Positions 21,292-32,703 of a stretch of 64,000 nucleotides of DNA are shown in pieces. Origin of the DNA: Sipunculus nudus (lineage: Eukaryota > Annelida > Sipuncula > Golfingiida > Sipunculidae). Below the pieces are notes generated by a model. It saw nothing but the letters and a program-made list of their open reading frames with translations, was not told the origin of the DNA and made no database searches. How positions within the stretch are numbered: position 1 is the stretch's first letter; each line of letters begins with the position of its first letter. A program made the translations under genes and the position numbers. The stretch is from the NCBI GenBank assembly GCA_026874595.1, contig CM049311.1, positions 9,880,676-9,944,675 on the forward strand. Direction: 5' to 3'.

Positions 21292-24200
21292 TAAGATAAG
21301 ATAAGATAAGATAAGATAACATTTATTAGCCTTCAGTTCCAGGAATTTGTTGTTGACTTGCAATTCATTACATAAAAAAAAAAAAAATAAATAAATAAAT
21401 AAGTAAATAGATAGATAAATACATAAAAATAATACAAAAATACATAAAAATCACACATAACATATTGATGCATGTAAAATTAAGCATGTAAAAATGATAA
21501 AACAGATAATTCTGCAGGTAAAACACATAATTCAAAACATTAAATTTCTAAGAGGGTTGTGAGTTAAAGTGTTTAATACTGTGTGGTACGAGAGATTTTT
21601 TAAAACAAGTTGTTCTACAGAATATTGTATCTACGCGTTTACCTGAAGGTAAAAAACGGAACTCTGAATATAGGGGATGTGTTTTGTCATTCATGACCTT
21701 AGATATGAAGGCCATTGTTTTGGTTTCACAGATTTCCTGGTGTGTGGCAAGAGAAGTACCAGTTATTCTACTACTTCTCTTCCTGGTATTATTCAACTGT
21801 TTCTTTAACTTATCAGATATATTTGTAAACCAGCACTCCAGTGAATAAGTAAGGACACTGGAAATTACTGAATTATAAAACATGGTAATTATGGTTTTGT
21901 CAATATTAAGCTTTCTTAGATAATAAAGGTAATATAATCTTTTGTTTGCTTTCTTGGATTGATTCAACACATGTTCTTTCCAATTCAGATTTCTGTCAAT
22001 AATACATCCTAAGTATTTATAATTTTCTACAATATCAACATCTTCATTTTTGATAGCAACTGGGGTAATTACAGATTTTGATCTCCTAAAATCAAATACT
22101 ACTTCTTTAGTCTTCTTTACATTTAACTGAAGGTAGTGTTCCTCACACCAACCAGTCACATATTGAATGGTTTTCCTGTAGAGCGATTCATCATTCTTGT
22201 GTATCAGGCCTAGAATGACAGTGTCGTCTGCATATTTGATAATTTTACAATCTGAAAGGCTCACAGACAAATTATTTGTATATAGAATAAAAAGGACTGC
22301 TGACAGAACACAGCCTTGTGGAGCACCAGTATTTATGATTATATCTGAAGAAGTTTCTTTGCTTGTTCTAACATGTTGTCTTCTATCCGAGAGAAAATCT
22401 AGAATCCATAGACAGTAGGAAAGAGGAATGTTATATCTACAGAGCTGATTGATCATAATGTGTGGCTGTATTGTATTGAAGGCTGAAGAATAATCAATGA
22501 AAAGTGATCTGGCATAATTTCTGGGGTCCCTGTCTAAGTGTTGATAAATATAATGAGTTAATGTGGCAATTGCGTCACTTGTGCATCTGTTGGATGAATA
22601 TGCAAACTGATGTTGATCTAGCATTGGTTTAACAATTGGAAGTAATTTATTAAGAACTATTCGCTCCAAAGATTTTGCGAGAATAGATGTTAGTGCAACA
22701 GGCCTAAGATCATTCATCACTTTAGGAGAGTTATTTTTGGCGACTGGAATTATTTCTGCGGTCTTCCATAATTTTGGTAGTTTACATAAGGAGAGAGACA
22801 ATTGAAAAATGTAATGTATGATGAAGGACAAACTATTTCTACAGGTTTTAATTAATCTGCCACTGATTTTGTCGGGTCCACAGGCTTTCTTTACATTAAT
22901 CTTACTTAACACTTTGTTTACATCAGTTACATCAGTAAGGATGCCATCATCACATGATTCTAAATTTGCTCTCAGACTGCTCCGAATGTCATCTTTTTCT
23001 TTTGAGAAGTCACTTTCATCAAAACGTGCATAGAATGTATTTAATTTGTCAGCATAGCCATTTTCAGCAAGCAGTGAGCATTCTTTCTTGCTTTTAGTTA
23101 TACCAGTTAATTCCTGAAGACCCTTCCAAGCATCTTTTGATTGCTTGCTATGGAACAGTTTTTCTACTTTCTTTTTATATTGTTGTTTGGCTTTCTCAAT
23201 GGCAGAATCAGTTTCTTTTTGTAAGTCATATCTGTTATCTGAATTGCTTGTGAAGGCTTGGTGCTTACATACAATAAGTTTCCTTAGATCACTATTAATC
23301 CAAGGTTTGTTATTCGGGTAAATCTTAATGGTTTTAGTTGGTACCAGCATGTCTTCACAAAATGATATATAACTAGACACAGTTTCAGTAAGTTCATCTA
23401 AATCATATGAAGTGTCAATGAACATTTGCCAGTCTGTTAGATCAAAACATGTTTGTAGGGTCTCATAGGCTTCCTTTGAGTTCACTTTAATATTAATTTC
23501 ACGTGGTTTCAGCATTTGAAGTTTACGTCTGTAAGTAGGTTGCATATAGATCATATTATGGTCACTATTTTTTAGTGGAGGACCTTGAACACATTTATAA
23601 GCAGATTTAATATTACAATAAAATAAGTCCAGTTTCTGGTGACCTCTTGTGTTACAGTTCACGTACTGTGTGTAGTTCGGTAGTGCTTGATCAAGATCAC
23701 AGTGGTTCATATCTCCGAGTACAATATGCAGAGCTTGTGGTTTCTTTTCTTCTAATTGGGCAACAATATCCTGTATCTTCTTTGATGCAATGTCTTTATC
23801 AGCACTGGGGGGAATGTAAACAACTGTGAGAGATATATTGGTAAACTCTCTAGGTAGGTATGAAGGACGTAGGCTCACTGATAGGGCTTCAAGGTCTGGT
23901 GAACATATACTAGACTTGACGGTTATATTCTGACACCATCTGTTATTAATATAAAGAGCTACACCACCGCCTCTTGATTTATTAGAGTCCTGGGTTCTGT
24001 CTTGTCTTAATAAGGTAAAATAAGGAATGTTCAAGAATGTGTCAGATATATTTTGGTTCAGCCATGATTCCGTTAATGCAATGCAACAAGCCTCTCGATA
24101 TTGATAAAGAAATCGGCAGTTTGCACGGAGTTCGTCAATCTTTGAGCTGAGTGAACGGACGTTACCAAATGTTATTGTGGGCACAAACGGTTTAGTACTG

Positions 24201-24560
24201 CATCTTCTCCTTAACCTGACTCTTACTCCACCTCTCCTGCCACGTGGTCTTCTTCTAATCTTTTTGCATTCTTCCGGAAGTATACTTATATCAAACTTAT
24301 TGTTAGAATGTGAGAGTTTGTTGTGAAGTTGATGAAGGTCACTAGCTGAATAACGAATATGTACTCCATTATCGCCCAAAAGCGGCATTCCAGTTCCAGT
24401 TAACACAAGAAAGGCGATAATCATAAAGACTAAAAGTACATACTTTGAAAGATCCATCTTTTAAGCTGAATTGGTGTGCTTCGTCTTGTATAATGCCCGA
24501 CATATATAAAATATAAAAATATAAACAATTCAAATTGCAAAGTCGACGTCGCCGCTGTGC
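21292..24560 (-). mobile_element. Full-length-looking LINE (CR1/Rex-Babar-like)
   Basis: Contains one long ORF (21548-24457) followed on the reverse strand by about 230 bp of 3' UTR and a terminal (ATCTT)n tail (plus-strand AAGAT units at 21293-21318). Ending in a short microsatellite instead of poly-A is characteristic of the CR1/Rex1 lineage. The 5' limit is uncertain; GC-richer sequence up to about 24570 (GACGTCGCCGCTGTGCAGCG) is probably 5' UTR. I could not find a clear target-site duplication. It sits antisense inside the 34-kb intron of the plus-strand gene. Confidence 0.82.
21548..24457 (-). CDS. LINE polyprotein: APE endonuclease plus reverse transcriptase
   Basis: 969 codons, no internal stop. 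Residues 1-22 form a hydrophobic leader (YVLLVFMIIAFLVLTG), then a basic patch around 66-88 (RRRPRGRRGGVRVRLRRR). The APE-type endonuclease spans about 94-305: FGNVRSL, catalytic Glu in LTESW (E130), GGGVALYI, GDMN (D249), SDH (298-300). The reverse transcriptase spans about 520-790: LRPVALTSILAKSLERI, QFAYSSNRCT, FIDYSSAF (D655), GAPQGCVLS, YADD (742-745), YKYLGCIID. A C-terminal tail with LPSGKR..TTCFKKSLVPHSIKHFN follows. All catalytic residues expected for nicking and target-primed reverse transcription are present, so it may be a recently active copy. There is no separate ORF1 in the adjacent sequence. The hydrophobic start is unusual for a nuclear enzyme, but I believe it recurs in related elements. 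Confidence 0.93.
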   Translation of the reverse strand: MDLSKYVLLVFMIIAFLVLTGTGMPLLGDNGVHIRYSASDLHQLHNKLSHSNNKFDISILPEECKKIRRRPRGRRGGVRVRLRRRCSTKPFVPTITFGNVRSLSSKIDELRANCRFLYQYREACCIALTESWLNQNISDTFLNIPYFTLLRQDRTQDSNKSRGGGVALYINNRWCQNITVKSSICSPDLEALSVSLRPSYLPREFTNISLTVVYIPPSADKDIASKKIQDIVAQLEEKKPQALHIVLGDMNHCDLDQALPNYTQYVNCNTRGHQKLDLFYCNIKSAYKCVQGPPLKNSDHNMIYMQPTYRRKLQMLKPREINIKVNSKEAYETLQTCFDLTDWQMFIDTSYDLDELTETVSSYISFCEDMLVPTKTIKIYPNNKPWINSDLRKLIVCKHQAFTSNSDNRYDLQKETDSAIEKAKQQYKKKVEKLFHSKQSKDAWKGLQELTGITKSKKECSLLAENGYADKLNTFYARFDESDFSKEKDDIRSSLRANLESCDDGILTDVTDVNKVLSKINVKKACGPDKISGRLIKTCRNSLSFIIHYIFQLSLSLCKLPKLWKTAEIIPVAKNNSPKVMNDLRPVALTSILAKSLERIVLNKLLPIVKPMLDQHQFAYSSNRCTSDAIATLTHYIYQHLDRDPRNYARSLFIDYSSAFNTIQPHIMINQLCRYNIPLSYCLWILDFLSDRRQHVRTSKETSSDIIINTGAPQGCVLSAVLFILYTNNLSVSLSDCKIIKYADDTVILGLIHKNDESLYRKTIQYVTGWCEEHYLQLNVKKTKEVVFDFRRSKSVITPVAIKNEDVDIVENYKYLGCIIDRNLNWKEHVLNQSKKANKRLYYLYYLRKLNIDKTIITMFYNSVISSVLTYSLECWFTNISDKLKKQLNNTRKRSSRITGTSLATHQEICETKTMAFISKVMNDKTHPLYSEFRFLPSGKRVDTIFCRTTCFKKSLVPHSIKHFNSQPS

Positions 24561-24570
24561 AGCGCCATCT

Positions 24571-25028
24571 AGCGCTAATATCTAAATATTTGGAAAATAT
24601 TTAGAAGAGCCTTTTTTCATGACTTACAACCAGCAACATTCCTTTAGAAACCTGTCTCCATGGTTTTCAGTGTTCAGTCTGCTCATCAAGTTAAAGCACT
24701 TAAGCTACAGCATAGAGGTTACAAATAATAGTTTTCAATATTCTTCAAAGTTTAATTTTTTTTTGTAACTGTGAGAGCTTGATGCAGAACCTGTTTCCAT
24801 CACTTTTAATTTAACCAAGTTAAAATACCTCACTTATTATTTATATCAAATTTTTTAGTGGAAACTGCTGTGGTTATTTCTCTTCGCTACGGTATAAAAT
24901 TTCACCAGTTACTGCAGGAAGGACTCCATACATATGTTTATCAGGGTTCATCACTTCAGCAAGCATTTATAGGGAAATTATAGTAGAAGTAACTTGCTTT
25001 AGGTTATACGTTCAAGTTCAAATCTGTG

Positions 25029-25084
<56 letters not shown>

Positions 25085-26013
25085 ACTCAGAGGTGTATAT
25101 ATACACTCAGAGGTATGTATTAAAGGAATAATAGATGTAGAGATCATCCTTAAACCATTATATGATAGATCAATCAGAAGATTTCATTCTGGGTGGTTAT
25201 TAACACTTGAGATATCCTACCTGTCAAATACAAAGAGTTTTAACCCCTTTTATTTTGTTGCAGTAATCGATTGAACAAGAAAATATCATTCATGTTTTAT
25301 CAATTTGCTTTGTTAATTGCCATCAACAACATGTTGCTTTTGGCCCAGTTAGGACACATACAATATAGAAAAAAAACATTTCCATTTGCTATTATTTCCA
25401 TTATTCAGAATTCAATAATTGAACTTTTGTCAGTCTTTAAAAAAAGTTGGTTCAAATTATATAGGTAAAGTGTTATTATAAAATTAGAAAATCTGCATTC
25501 TAATGAATGCAAGCTTCTTTGTTCACTCATATGATCCATATCCCAGGTTCATTTGTGAAAAAAGTTACTGTAGATTTGTGACTATTCTTTTATGATGTTC
25601 GTGGATCCAGATCTTGGGCCGGATCAACACCAAAATCTAACCAATCCTTCATTGGCTCATGAATGCCCGAACATTTCATTAGATACTTTTCATTATTGCA
25701 CAGGTTATGTTGTGAACAAACACACATCAGCACTAATTATGCATACTCTCCTGGCAGAGGCAATAACAAACAGAACTTGGTGACTGCTGTCAAAAATTAG
25801 TGTATATTTACCCACTTGTTTGTTTGTTTGTCAGGAAGCAAAATATATTTATATAATCTTTCTAGTGTATTGCTAATAGCTATGAATCAAAATGTTAAAG
25901 TTGATTGAGCGGATTACCATATTAAGTTTTCTCTTGTGTTGTACTTTAAGGAGAGAGACAGATATCATTTGTAGTTAGATATAGGTGTATGCATAAGTTA
26001 GTGTCAGCACATG
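24571..26013. other. Intron with microsatellite
   Basis: Nothing coding recognised. A (TA)n run occupies 25032-25081, followed by a short duplicated ACACTCAGAGGT motif. Confidence 0.45.
25032..25081. repeat. (TA)n microsatellite
   Basis: An uninterrupted TA run, about 25 units. Confidence 0.95.
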
Positions 26014-26021
26014 GTTATACA

Positions 26022-26907
26022 TAATGGTGGGAGTCGGTTCCTTTTTCATAATCGATCATCGGTTTGGGCAAACTGATCGATGATCGATTATTAATTGGTT
26101 CAGACAAATATAAAGAAATGTGCAATTATATGTGAAACTGTACTCTCTTAACCCAGCCCCCATGTCTTGGTAATTCTACCTTACAAAAAGAAGTTTTTGC
26201 CTTTTTTATATTTTCCTTTTATCACTAAGATATGCTATTCAAAGTTTCATTTTAAATTAATTATAGTATTCAATTAAACCACAGTCCAGGACATCTACTT
26301 GCTGGCTGTCATGAATACTCCCACGTATCATTTTAACTTCACTATCAGGACTTTCATTTTATAGCAATTATGATGACTGCGGACACGTATACTGCCAGGA
26401 AAAATGTCAAGCCCATATAGTTTTGGTAACAATTAAAAAATAAGTAATTGAAAGCTAAAAATATAATTACTCATGCGGCAGCGGCACCTGACATGAGTTG
26501 AGGAGATTTTTTCTAAGAGAATCTTGCAAAATTGGCATAGACCTGGAGCATTATAAGGCATTTTAACTCCATACCGCCCATATTTTGCAATGAACATCTC
26601 GTTAGAAAACTCTCTACTAATTCTGCAGCTCCCTGCCAGTTCACATAGGTTTAATAAATCATCCGTTCTCTCATCTACCGTGTCATACTCAGTTATATAC
26701 GGAGGTTATTTGGGAACATAAACTCATTATATGAAGCGTGGAATGTTGTAAAAAATGGAAGAGTAATTTTTGCCTATAACTCAAAGACATTCTGGTAAAA
26801 AGAGTCATGAGTATGATGTAATCGATAGTTACCTTTTGTAATCGAGTGCTTGAAAGTTGCAGCAAACCGACTGACTTTCGAAAAACTTGATGATCGGCCC
26901 ACCACTA
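26022..26907. mobile_element. hAT-like non-autonomous element
   Basis: Terminal inverted repeats TAATGGTGGG and TAGTGGTGGG (right end read inward), flanked by a perfect 8-bp direct repeat GTTATACA (26014-26021 and 26908-26915). An 8-bp duplication is the hAT hallmark. Subterminal sequences (AATCGATCATCGG versus GATGATCGG; AGTCGGTT versus GTCGGTTTGC) are also inverted relatives. The 886-bp interior shows no transposase ORF. Confidence 0.85.
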
Positions 26908-26915
26908 GTTATACA

Positions 26916-27793
26916 GTATACATGTACAACCGTTTGATTGTTAGTGGATGGATTTAGACCTAGAACTTTACTATTGAAACAATGAAATATATTAATCAGC
27001 ATCATAAGTATTCTCTTTGATTTTGCTTCTACTTCACCTGAAATAAGATCCTAAGAGGTTTTGTTGAAAAACTGTGGAGGTTTTGGATAACACTTAAGGA
27101 ACAGTAAATTAAATTTTGAAGGTAATTTGTTTTCATTCAAAGACTTCATTTCCATTGTGACACAGTGCTCTTTCTTTTGCCCCTGTAGAGGCCCAGTGTA
27201 ATTTTCACATAGCTAACCAGTGAATGGAGTTGTTGTTTAATGACAATCATTTCCTTTGTATTTGTGTAGTAACTGGAGTTTGATCAGGATCCTGCAGGTG
27301 GTTGTAGCTTGTGACCACTTTATTGATTTTGAAATATATTTATATATAAAACAAATATATTTTTGGTACCACCAGGTAATAAAGTATGGAAAATAGGCAA
27401 ATCTGAGGTCAGTTTTATACACCTTGAACAGAATAGAAATACCTTGGTGTTACTTAAGGGCATTATAAGACCTTTTACAGCTGAATCTGATGGGTGTAAC
27501 TTGTTTTGGAGACTTGGAGAGCATTGAGCACTGTTGATCTTGATCTTTGTAACACTTAATATCACTCTGTTATGCTGCGCTGCCATTTTGTTATGTTCAG
27601 AAGTGATCTGTGTGTGTGTGACTGGGAGCTTACAGTGAATTGATATTTTATGATACATAAGTTTCAGGCAGAGAAATTAAAATATATTTACCTTTATATT
27701 ATAAAAATATACTGCTCATGTGATATGATTAACTGGTGCATGCTGTCTAATCTTTAATCTGGGAAAATGATTTTTGCATGAAAATTCACATTA
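26916..27793. other. Intron, nothing recognised
   Basis: AT-rich; no supported feature. Confidence 0.45.
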
Positions 27794-28783
27794 CAGGGTT
27801 CGCATTAACTGAGGGTGAAACCTATTTTATCCAACCGAATGGGAAAAACCTGGGTAAAAGGTATTTTACTCAGGTTTTACTCAGTGAATTATCCAAGTTT
27901 TTTCCATGTTTATCTGTTATCATACATGAGGGTTGTACTCATGTTTCTTCTTGGTTGGTAAGCAGTTATTCTATAAATGTGAACATCATCCAAGTCAAGA
28001 AGCAGCCTTTTTCCAGTCACAGTTTAATTCATGTTTGGCTATGCTGAGCACATCACTAATCAACAGGGTGGCTCAGAGCCATGTACATCTCAGACTTCAA
28101 CTCATGTTACACTATGCACACATAATGTGCTGAGCAATCCCTAATTACTAAGAATTAGGAAGCCATTAACTACTCACACATGAACTCATGTTGGGCTGTG
28201 CAGGGCACAACACATAATTAGGAAGCCATGATTTGCTCACATATAATCTCATGTTGGGCTGTGCAGAACAACTTCACATTGCTGTTGCTTTTTCTGTTTC
28301 ATTTGAACGTGTGTTCATTTCTTATGGACTTATCCACACCAAACTGCACAACTGTTTGGGAAATGAGAAAGCCAAGAAACTTTTTTTCTGTCACAGGCTG
28401 CTTTGAGGACCACATGCGATTGACTATTAAATGAGTCAAGTTGGCTATAAAATATGTACCACTTGTAAATATGTATATGTACATATATTTAAATCATTTT
28501 GCCTTCATTTGGTCTGTATGGCAGTTTTACAGGATTCCTGGAACAGTGATTACTTTAGAGTTGCTATCACTCCTAAGATACTATAAGCAGGATGCACTGA
28601 ATTCATATTATATTTTAATCTCTATAGAATAAAAATGTTAAAAATGATGCAAATATTGTTTGTTTTTATTTACATGAACGTTATGTTTATAACTAGAGAA
28701 AATATGGGTCTGATTAAAGCCTTTGTAAAACCTATTTTACCCAACCCTAGTTTACCCATGTGGTGTAAAACCTGCGAACCTTG
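27794..28783. mobile_element. hAT-like MITE, family with 37405-37777
   Basis: Begins CAGGGTTCGCA and ends TGCGAACCTTG, an inverted repeat with one mismatch. The flanks are near-identical 8-mers (TTCACATT and ATCACATT, allowing a one-base ambiguity). The interior carries TTTTACCCA/TAAAACCTG motifs shared with the shorter copy at 37405 and two copies of an ATCTCATGTTGGGCTGTGCAG block (about 28185-28270). Confidence 0.72.
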
Positions 28784-29891
28784 ATCACATTCAGTGTATG
28801 ATATGATAAAAGATTTGGCTCTGTATTTTCTTAAGTAAGATGTATAGGAAAGTGATAGATACCGTTCCATCTTTTCCAAGGAAATCACAATAAACAAAAC
28901 TAAAAGGAGTCTCAGTCCTGTTCCTGACCAGAATTAAACTCATAAAATGAAAGTTTAAGTACTGGGCCCTACCTATTGTTGAGTACAGTTACAAATGTCC
29001 ATTTGTTATTGATTGTATGAAATTATATAAGATTTTCTTGTAAAAAAATTTTATCCATATTTATTTTGCTGTGACTTTATTGAGTTAGTTGTTTTTACAA
29101 GCCTTAATTTCAGAGGAATCTCCATGATATTCAGCATTTTTCAGACTCCTCAAACCATTGGTCTGTCAGAAAGTCCAATATTATGAACATTCCTAGGTAT
29201 CAGAATTTACCCTGAACTTGACTTCTTCAGAAGAAAGCTTCCTTGATGTCTCCTTCAACTTGGATTACAAGTTCAGATCAAACAAATTAACCTTGCCTTA
29301 TCCTTTGACCGTGTCATGTGTTACTTTCATTTTGTGATGTCTGTAGGCATGATAATATGGAAAGTAAGCAAACAGTTGTAAGGTGAAGATTTGTATCGGT
29401 CTCGTGATGTGGAAAGGATGTGCTTCCTTTTTATAAAGCTCATGTGAATCATGGTATGTTCTGTGCAACCTAGGCCCAGGGCTGTTTCATTGTCAAGAGC
29501 CATTTATTGCATGTGAGCAAACTGTTTTGGCACGATTAAGTCCTTTATGTTGACATACAAGGCTGTTGTAACTTTTGTTGAATTGTTTGTTCTGCATGAT
29601 AAGGTGACATTTCCTTTCATACAGTTTTTACTCAATTTTTTTTTTTACATCATTGATTATTGATCTATAATGTTAGAGCAGGGAATCAGGGGTGGATTCA
29701 GGATTTATGAAAATTAAGGGCCAAACCCAGGAGGACTGATGATAAACCTATGAAAAAAAAGGTCCCAAGGTCCGGAAAGGGGTGGGAGTGGGGGGGTTGG
29801 GGGGCAAGCTGCATAAATGGCCAGATACCCATAAAGACAGGTTGTGGCTGAGGGGGGGGGACCCCCTGGATCCATTTCTGGGAGTGTGTGA
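28784..29891. other. Intron; G-rich dispersed repeat piece
   Basis: Nothing coding. About 29688-29885 is a repeat piece (GGGGTGGATTCAGGA..CCCAGGAGGA..GGTCCCAAGGTCCGG..GGACCCCC) related to sequence inside the Helitron-like element at about 60150-60285. Confidence 0.6.
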
Positions 29892-31709
29892 TTTTTAGCT
29901 CAGCTGACTATAAGTCATCTGAGCTATAGTCGTGGTCCATTGTCCTTCGTCTGTCCGTCCATGCATCCGTCCGTCCGTAGATGTGGCACGTTTTGAAACC
30001 GTAAGACCTAGGAATCCAAAATTCGGCATAATGTTAGATGTCCCGAAGATCTCCTACCAAGCTGAAAACTGGGTCTTTGCGACTTCGTTCCTTTGAGAAA
30101 TTAAGGAAAAACCTCAATTTTTTATTAAAATCCTATTTTCACACTTCAGGATTGCCTAATATCAAAACCACTCATCTGTTTTTCCTCATATTTACCATAA
30201 ATATTCCTCTATATAGTTCCTATGTACATGCTAGAAATTAAGTCTGTAAAATATAAATTCTTTAAGTTATGGGCCCAAACATAATGGACTTTGTAAAAAA
30301 TCAGGAAAAATAATAACTCACTTAACATGAAAAATTTGAAACTAGAGTCTATTTTCTCAAGTATATAACTATGTTTAATTAAGATTCAATTGTTTACCCA
30401 AAATTAGATCTGAATTTTGTAAATTTTTTAAGTTATTAGCATAAAAAAAAATCAGTACCTTAAATTTTGCCCAACTTTGACCATGACCATTGATTTTTTT
30501 TTCTGTAGTCACTTGCTTTGATTACAGATGCAGGGTCCCACTCCAGGTCACTGGAAGTCAGCTATGCCAGGGTTTCTGATTTGTTACAGTCCCTTGGGGA
30601 GATCCCCTGCTGTGACAGGTGTACAGTTATTCTCATATCACCACCTGAATCCCCCCCCCCCCCCCAGCCAGCCCCCCCCCCCCCACCTCCCCACTCCCCC
30701 CCCCCCCAAACCCAACCCACCAAGTGTTATGCAGTAACTGTTATTGTTTTCACTGTATCTCCTTAATTGTAATGCTGTTTCCACTCCAATATGCAAAAAC
30801 TTTCCTTGAAAAAATAATTCAAGGTGTAATCCAGAAGATGCAATGTTGTGTAATGTAGCATTTTTAAAGAAATCAATTTTCTTTTAAATGATTTTAACAA
30901 ATGTAAATGAATCCATCAGTACGCTTAAATTTTTATAAAATATGAAGCACATTATGGATAAATAAAGACACAATTAAAAATTGTGCAATCTAAATCAAGT
31001 ATTATTTTTATATATTTATTGCTTTGCAGATTTAAAATATATATTTTTGTGGTAAAAATTAAATAAATATTTGTATGCATGATGTGGTGTTATCTGACAA
31101 AATTGAGATTTATGATGATGCAATTGAGAATTATGAATCAACTTTTATATTCAGATAATTATGTTATATTGGAAATGTATAGAAATATAAACTTAAATTA
31201 GAAAATAATTGATGTGATAAAAAAATCAGGATTTAATACAAGCATTTGTTCATTATTTTCCTGCCTCAGCAGAATTTGAGATCAGGCTTTGTTTGCCCTG
31301 TTTTATGTTGTTAATTAGCTATATTTCAACTGTATACATTTCATAAAAAAATACATATATATTTAATAATATATATTATACAAAAAAATAGATGCAATTG
31401 AACAAATGTGTAAACTACTGAAATGTCAACAGTTAATCGAAAAACCAACTAATGATCATGGTAATAATACAGATCATTTGTTCACAAACTGCTCACATGC
31501 ATTAGTTTCAACATTAGGAAACACATGGTCAGGTCACAAAATATTTTTTGCAACAATTTCTTGCATATCAATACAAACCAATCATATAAACCAACCATGG
31601 CCTTTATTACCTCTTCCTCTTTCACTTTATCTCCATTAGATATTATTTTAGATTTTTACCTTCAAGGTTAACGTCAGCTGAGCACAGTGACCCATAGGTC
31701 CCTTGTTTC
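29892..31709. mobile_element. Composite GTCC-rich dispersed element, copy 1
   Basis: The left end TTTTTAGCTCAGCTGACT is followed by a GTCCGTCC-rich tract (29944-29978). The right end is GTCAGCTGAGCACAGTGACC then CATAGGTCCCTTGTTT. GCTCAGCTGAC at the left recurs inverted at the right, giving subterminal inverted repeats. The same ends recur at 45783/49228 and 53371/58047. No transposase is seen. Superfamily unknown to me. Confidence 0.7.
30651..30717. repeat. poly-C-rich tract
   Basis: Several long C runs separated by A, G and T. Proline-rich reading frames across it are artefacts. It may assume G-quadruplex or i-motif structure. Confidence 0.9.
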
Positions 31710-32658
31710 TTTTTTCTGCAGTAGTGTTACCTTAATTTGTCTATAGTTGAAGAAAAATTTTTTTTAGTTGAAACTGATCACTTTCAACATTTTCTATGTG
31801 GAAACCATTGTTCAGGTGCAAGTTCTGGTATACTTTATATTACTACATGATTTTTTTTCAAAATAAAAAAATAAAGTTTTATGAATTTCCTATTGGCAAA
31901 ATATATCCTTGTATCTTGCTTATAAAGAAAAATTTAACTGAAATAAAAACAGCAGTCAGATAGGAGATACATCTACTACTTGGACAACAGCTTACATGTA
32001 TATATACCGGTAATGCTGCTTTGGTCAGGCAAGATCATATTGATAGATAAGCATATATATGATAAATATGCCATTGTTTTGATTAATTTAGTTACAACAG
32101 ATAACATGCAAGGAATACATACTGTCCTAAATGAAGGCGGCTTATATTATGAAGCATCAAAGGTCCTCTGTGTCTATAATCATGTTATAGCTCACCAATT
32201 TTTAGGCATGCTATTGAAGAAAATGACATGAGGATTGTATTGTAATGAAGATTACCAGGGGCTCAAAATTTGCTTTATAAGCTCAGACAAACACTGGCAA
32301 ACACTGTCCTGACTGGAGAGAGAGCTGAGATAGCCATAAAGGTCTGTTTGATAGCTTCCTCCCCACCAGAAATGCCATGACATTGACATATTTTGAAGTC
32401 TGAAACTGATAAAATACCAAGTCATGTGATTGTTTCGTTTTCTCATATTGCTTTTGGTTGTATTTTAATATTTTCAGTTTTATTGTTACTGACCTTTTCT
32501 TTAAGTTCTCGGGTGATTTGCCCAAATTGGCTTGAATTGTCCCATCACTTCCATGTGTGTATTATTAACATGGACATTTGGAGGCATAAGGCAAAAAAAA
32601 ATTTTTTTTTTTTAAGTTTTGAACAAACTGATTATTTATCCACATGAACAGAAATATG

Positions 32659-32703
<45 letters not shown>

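Noticed and set aside
30518-30766. Proline-rich open frames
   Set aside because: Produced by long C runs; overlapping frames give equally open products and no splice or domain support exists.
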